Shown: piece after piece, positions 59,288 through 64,000 of the stretch
Layout of the letters: each line of letters starts with the position of its first letter
Position numbering within the stretch: position 1 is the first letter of the stretch
Assembly: GCF_905171775.1 (NCBI RefSeq)
Contig: NC_053490.1
Location: 87,632,286 to 87,696,285, forward strand
Reading direction: 5' to 3'
Source of the DNA: Rana temporaria
Lineage: Eukaryota; Chordata; Amphibia; Anura; Ranidae
Length of the DNA: 64,000 nucleotides
Notes under the pieces: generated by a model
Told to the model about the DNA's origin: nothing
Databases searched by the model: none
What the model saw: only the letters and a program-made list of their open reading frames with translations
Position numbers and translations under genes: made by a program

Positions 59288-60575
59288 TCTGTCTTTTACT
59301 GGCAACCAGTGAAGGGTTCTCAGTAAAGGTGAAATAGATTCCCAGGGTTTTTTCCCAGTGACAAATCTGGCGGCCGTGTTTTGAACGACTTGCAGACGAG
59401 CGATTTGGTACTTTGGGAGTCCGAGGTAAAGGGCATTCGCATAGTCCAGTCTGGAGTTCACAATTGATCCCACTACGACTGATATGTCTTCTTTGGGAAT
59501 AAAAGGGGTCAGTCTACGTAGTAGGCGCAGCAGATGGTGAGAACCGCTGACTACAGACCCTATTTGTGCGTCCATTGTCATGTTAGAGTCGAAGATGACC
59601 CTGAGACTTTTGACTTTGGCGCTAGGGTAGATGATTTTGCCCAGAATGGGCGGGGGTATCCACGGTGTTGCATGTTGATCCGTCCGTTTAGCGTGAAACA
59701 GGAGAAGTTCTGTTTTTGCTCCGTTGAGTTTAAGGTAACTCTTTGTCATCCAGTTCTCTATCAAAGAGAGACATGTCTCTAGATTGAGGTGGTGATCCTT
59801 TCTATTGCAAATGCGGAAATATAGTTGCGTGTCATCTGCATATGAGTGATAGAGCATTTTTTGGCTGCTGATGATTTCAAAAAGAGGACGAAGATAGATG
59901 TTGAATAACACCGGTGACAGAGGTGATCCTTGAGGGACTCTGCACGATACTGTGCGTTTCTCAGAAGTGAAGGGTCCTAACTTCACTGTTTGAGATCGGT
60001 TTTCCAAAAAAGAGGAGAACCAAGATAAATCGCCCTCTGCGACTCTGGCTACTTCAGTTAGCCGTGTCAATAATAGTTTGTGGTCTACCATGTCAAAAGC
60101 TGCGCTTAGGTCCAACAGAACCAGAAGACAAGATTCTCCCTCGTCTGCGGCCTCGAGAGCGTCGTCCCATATTTTGAGCAATGCTGTTTCCATCCCGTGT
60201 CCGGGACGGAAGCCAGATTGGAATGGATCAAGTAGGTTGTGGGTATCTAGATGCTGTTGCAGCTGTTGCACCACTACTTTTTCCATTACCTTTGAGAGTA
60301 CATTTAGGCATGTTATGGGACGGCGGTGGAGTGGGTCCTTGGGGTCCAGTGTGGGTTTCTTCAAGATGGGTTGGATTATGCCCTCTTTCAACTTAGAGGG
60401 CACTACGCCCTCCTTGAAAGATTGGTTTATAAGCTGCGTGATAGGAGGTGCCAGGATGTCGGCGCATTCCTTCAGCAGTTTAGTGGGGATGATATCATTC
60501 GGTCCTGTGCCGTTACGCAAAGCACCGATGATATTCTTTGTGGCATGGATAGAGATGGGTTCCAGCCTGAACTTA
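59288..60575 (-). pseudogene. L2 ORF2 middle part: reverse transcriptase
   Basis: The frame read from about 60575 down to 59288 shows NGTGPNDIIPTKLLK, PITCLNVLSKVMEK, SGFRPGHGMETALL, LDLSAAFDMVDH, VPQGSPLSPVLF, the catalytic SYADDTQLYF, SRLDYANALYLGLP and LHWLPVKDR. This motif set is the L2/CR1 type. The frame is cut by the MITE insertion at 59287. Confidence 0.9.
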
Positions 60576-62058
60576 CCTGATTGTGGTGGATTGTTTTGGG
60601 TATTGTGTGAACAATTGCGGGGGGAGTTAAGGGGGTATTGTTTTGCTGAATGCTTTCTCGGATTTCCCCAATTTTATTAATGAAGTAATCCGATAAATCA
60701 TTGCAAAATTCTTGGGTGTCAGAGTTGGGGACTTCAAGACAACCTGGATTCATGGTTTGAGAGACCAGCTTGAAGAGTTCGCGGGGGCGGTTGAGGGCAC
60801 TGTTGATAGCCTTGGAAAAATAATTTTTCTTGGCTTTGAAGATTTCTTTGTGGTATTTTCTTGATATTGCTTTGTAGAGGGAGAGGTTTTCCTCTGAGGA
60901 GCTTCTTTTCCAGGCGGCTTCCGCCCTTCTGCGCTCTTGCTTCAGTAACGCCAGTTGGTTGCCAGTTTTACGTTTCGGCGCTATTAAGTCAGCAGACTGT
61001 AATAGGGCTGCATTTATGGCATCCAGTGTTTCTTCGGCCGTTTGGTGCGGCTGAATTGTTTTTATTTTTTCCCTTAACGTGGTTTTGAAGAGTTCCGAGT
61101 GGAGCTTCTTCTGACATCTAGTCCAGTGTGTTGTCACTGGTTTTGATGTTTTTGTTAAGGGGGGGATTTCTGAAATAATGAATTTAATTGCATGGTGATC
61201 AGTCCATGGCAACGGTTCATTTTCCAAGATTTTTATTTCCAGATTTTGTCTGAAAATAAGATCGAGTGTGTGACCTGAAGCATGTGTGGGCCCACATACT
61301 AATTGCTGTAGCCCTAATCCTTCCAGTTGGTCAATGCAGGCGTCGGCAACGGGGTCTTGTGAGGAGTTGGCCCAGAGGTTGAAATCCCCGAGCAGCAAAA
61401 AGTGTTTGCCGTTAAGGGTATAGGTGGAGATAAAGTCCGTCAATGGTAGTAACAGCTGCGATTTTGGACCGGGTGGTCTATAGCAGAGTAGAATCCGTAC
61501 GGTCTCCTGGGAATTTATTTGCAGTTGTAGAGTAAGGGCTTCCATGAACGGAAGACGGTTCTGGAGGACTGGATTGGTGATCGCAAGATGAATCTTATGG
61601 ATCACCGCCAGGCCTCCTCCTCTTTGCCCTATTCTGTTTTCCATTATGATACGATAGTTCTCTGGCACCAGTTCACTTAGAATGGTGTTACAGTCGGCTG
61701 TGAGCCAGCTCTCTGTAATAAAGAGGCAGTCTAAATCGTATTGTAGAATGAAATCATGGATTTCTAGTCTGTGTTTTACTGCCGATCTTGTGTTGATTAA
61801 CGCACATGAAATGGGCTTAGGCTGGGGTAAACGGCGGAGATTTTTGATAGTCGATCGCCGATCGACCCTCAATAATCGCTCAATTATTAGGGCTTTTTTG
61901 GCGGTGGCTGGTAATACTGCGGCAAAACGCCTCAGATCCCAAATGGTTTCTGCAGAATATTGCAGATTGACCATGTTTGCGAACCACAAGGGGGAGGGGG
62001 GGAGGATTTTCAAGGATTGACTGAATCCTCTATCCTGACTTGGTCCAGAGGAAGGCAA
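60472..62058 (-). pseudogene. L2 ORF2 N-terminal part: endonuclease
   Basis: A frame of 528 codons read leftwards from ATG 62058. Endonuclease landmarks in order: LINTRSAVKH, DLDCLFITESWL (catalytic Glu), RGGGLAVIH, LLCYRPPG, LLLGDFNLWA (Asp/Asn), SGHTLDLIF and TDHHAIKF (Asp-His). The linker toward the reverse transcriptase runs through ELFKLVSQTMNP. The frame leaves the LINE reading near 60575, so the last 30 or so codons are out of frame. The endonuclease nicks target DNA to prime reverse transcription. Its motifs look intact. Confidence 0.9.
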
Positions 62059-62800
62059 ATAAACCCCTGGCCGAGCTGTGCCAATATGCTGTGACAGGGT
62101 AAAAAATTCCTTCCTGACCCCTTTAAGAGGCGATCGGGCGCACCCTGGATCAAGTTCTAATAGTATTGAGAAGGGGAGAGTGGGGCTGGGTGTAGCAAGA
62201 TGGCCGCCGACCTGGCAGTGGGGGCCAGGCAGGTGGCTATCAAGATAGGGTGGATTGGTGCTGCTGTGGAGGACAGGGTCGATAGCAGGGCAAAAAGGTC
62301 CTCTTCAGGGGTAGGGGGGGCTTTTCTGGGCCCTTTGGGCAGTTAGGGGAAGGTTCTGAGGGAGTAGAAGCGGTGCGCCGCTAGGCCGCAGATGAAGCCG
62401 CGGCCTTTCCTAGATCGCGGCTGCCGCAAATTGTAACAGGCCGGCGCGGACGCCCGAAAAAGGCGGAGATTGAGCCGGAGAGGTGGCGGAGGGATGCCTA
62501 AGGTAGTGGTGATGTGGGGGGACCGGAGAGGGATGTCTCTGGGAGCGAGGGAAAGCCGGGGGAAGCCAGATGGGGCAGTCTATCTGGGCGGAAAAAGCCG
62601 TGGCTTATCCTTAAAAGGACGGCCGCAACTCGTCTCCGGACCGGACTGAGTATCAGAAAAGATGGAGGAGGATGGGGGAAAAAGAACACCTGCCTAGCTG
62701 TCTACTGTCTGGAGGGAGCGTGCGAGGAAGAAGGAGTACTGGAGGTCAGGTGAGAGGAGCTCTCAGGCACACGTCCGTCTGCTAGACCGTGCACCTGCTG
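62059..62800 (-). other. Possible 5' region of the LINE
   Basis: GC-rich, non-coding. The minus strand runs from about 62750 into the LINE ATG at 62058. No repeat boundary or promoter motif was identified. Confidence 0.35.
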
Positions 62801-63324
62801 ACTGTCTACAGGACTACATCTCCTTGTGTATGAGCTCAGCCTTGCTTGTTTACGATATCTCCCATCATTGTACAAATATGTCTATTGTTATCGGTGGGTC
62901 TTGGTTTTAGGGTTGGTTATTGCACTGTGTTTATTTGAGTTGGTTGTATTTACTTACTTTAATAAATTATTATCATATTTTCACTCACATGTGTTTTTAG
63001 TTTCCACTGTGCACTCCACACAGTCTGGTCTACTAACTCCCCTGACACTTTGTGGCTGTTTTATGAGAAGTACCTTTTACAGCAGCCCTCGGCAATCATG
63101 TAACCTGCCTCAGTTCTTCTTCTCCGCTGATGTCAGCCCACTCCGAGCACTGCAGAGGGGCTGCAGACATCAGCCGGGAGGAAAGGGAGAAGACCTCCGG
63201 CTGTGGATGGGGTATTTTGCATGATCGTTGCAGGGGGGAGGGGGGCGACGACACACACACACTGCACCTTATACTAGTGTCAAAGTTTTATAAAGTGGAT
63301 AATTTTTTTAACATTAACTTTACT
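62801..63324. other. Unassigned stretch
   Basis: About 520 bases. AT-rich around 62900-63000, with an AATAAATTATTATC segment. No gene recognised. Confidence 0.3.
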
Positions 63325-63423
63325 AGGGCTTTTTTTTGGGTTAGGGCTTATATTGCAGTCCTCCCCGATAAATCGGGGTAGGTCTTATTTTCAGGGCAGG
63401 GCTTATTTTCGGGGAAACACGGT
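63325..63423. mobile_element. Solo end of a foldback DNA transposon
   Basis: GGGCTTATTTTCGGGGAAACACGGTA, preceded by repeated GGTCTTATTTTCAGGGCAGG and GGGCTTATATTG, is a terminus shared by many vertebrate non-autonomous elements. The partner end is absent. Confidence 0.55.
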
Positions 63424-63900
63424 AGGTATGGTAGAGTTGACCAGGCTCATCTAGGCTGAAGCTGTAGGAGGAGAAGGTTTTTTTCCATGCCAGGGTTCCA
63501 TGCCTTTCTTGAATAGAATAACAGAAGCCCCACCAACGTCTGTTCCACTGTAGGGGCAAGCTCCTCATCCAAGCCCAGGAGGCAGACTCGTATGGAGAGG
63601 GAAAGGTCTCGCCCACATACCCTTCGTATAACATAAACCACATCCTCCCAGTATTGTGCGATGGTTGGGCAAGACCAAAAATTATGGATAAAATCACCTC
63701 TAGGGTGAGAACACTCATACTGTGCACTATGAATGGTGTGTAGCAAGCACAGTGTACAATTTTTAAATTGAATATGGCGATCACTAAGCAAGACAAGTTG
63801 TCTAAATGGGAAATCCCAAAAATCCGACCAGTCATCCCCATCAAAATCAGGTAGGTCTACCAACTATTTATTCAATAAATATGATCATTTCCTGAGTGTA
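63424..63900 (-). pseudogene. C-terminal fragment of an L1/Tx1-type LINE ORF2
   Basis: The minus-strand frame 63863-63447 carries a zinc-knuckle-like end typical of L1/Tx1 LINEs: C near HSAQYECSHPRG, then DFIHNFWSCPTIAQYW (a HxxWxCP-type block) and an EDVVYVIRR helix. It is 5'-truncated by the window edge or earlier. No reverse transcriptase core is in view. Confidence 0.7.
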
Positions 63901-64000
63901 ACTGAGCAAAGACGATTATAGAGGACTGACATAGGTTTTGTTGAGCAATCAGAACGCACTTTCTATGTCCCTCAAGAGTGGACACAGAAAGGCACACTGA
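63901..64000. other. Window end, unassigned
   Basis: About 100 bases that may continue the L1/Tx1 fragment on the minus strand. Too short to judge. Confidence 0.3.

Larger units (their letters stand above)
58201..62058 (-). mobile_element. L2-type LINE, nearly full ORF2, split by a MITE
   Basis: The minus strand encodes an apurinic-like endonuclease then a reverse transcriptase, ending at a TTCATTCATTCA tail by a TATATAAGTTTCTC segment (58205-58240), as in L2 elements. The coding part is broken by one frameshift near 60575 and by the MITE at 58573-59287. Upstream, 62059-62750 may be its 5' UTR; no ORF1 was found. Confidence 0.9.

Noticed and set aside
60078..60680. 200-codon plus-strand frame
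   Set aside because: Antisense shadow of the L2 reverse transcriptase, which has all the catalytic motifs on the minus strand.

Overview
The window looks like vertebrate nuclear DNA dominated by transposable elements. The likely source is an anuran amphibian, probably a ranid frog. That attribution is an inference: introns are spliced GT-AG, non-autonomous DNA transposons with palindromic arms are extremely dense, Tc1, hAT, Harbinger-like and TTAA-target elements sit nested in one another, and L2-type and L1/Tx1-type LINEs plus a chromodomain Ty3/Gypsy element are present. I see no operons, CRISPR arrays or prokaryotic genes.

Host genes. (1) At the left edge, on the minus strand, a Kozak-context ATG opens a reading frame that matches the start of the Mediator kinase CDK8/CDK19; the rest lies outside the window. 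(2) On the plus strand, positions 47504-53174 encode a seven-exon protein kinase of about 878 residues. All splice sites are canonical, and a TATA promoter lies about 180 bases upstream of the ATG. The catalytic domain is closest to novel PKC kinases, but no C1 or C2 domain is visible; the N- and C-terminal parts are built from tandem repeats.

Layout. 1-4.3 kb: CDK-like exon, CpG-rich leader, then a 3.6-kb minisatellite. 4.4-14.3 kb: Tc1 remnants, an L2 fragment and a dense pile of nested MITEs. 14.4-19.6 kb: a full-length LTR retrotransposon with both LTRs, a 5-bp target duplication, a self-priming arrangement and disabled gag/pol. 19.6-30 kb: two diverged copies of one long repeat, TTAA and hAT elements in Russian-doll nesting, and a retroposed insert carrying a hammerhead-like motif. 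30-37 kb: tandem repeats, foldback elements and a tRNA-derived SINE. 37.1-40.5 kb: a Tc1 element with both ends and two nested insertions. 40.6-44.5 kb: TTAA elements, a hAT element and a well-formed hammerhead ribozyme motif. 44.5-47.3 kb: a tandem array running up to the kinase promoter. 47.3-53.2 kb: the kinase gene. 53.2-58.1 kb: tandem repeats, a local duplication and foldbacks. 58.2-62.1 kb: a minus-strand L2-type LINE split by a MITE. 63.4-63.9 kb: the C-terminal end of an L1/Tx1-type LINE.

Nested insertions with intact target duplications give relative ages at several points: MITE into LINE, MITE into MITE, TTAA element into Tc1, and hAT into TTAA element. All assignments rest on reading the sequence and remembered family features; no database search was run. 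Identity and copy-number figures are counts by eye.
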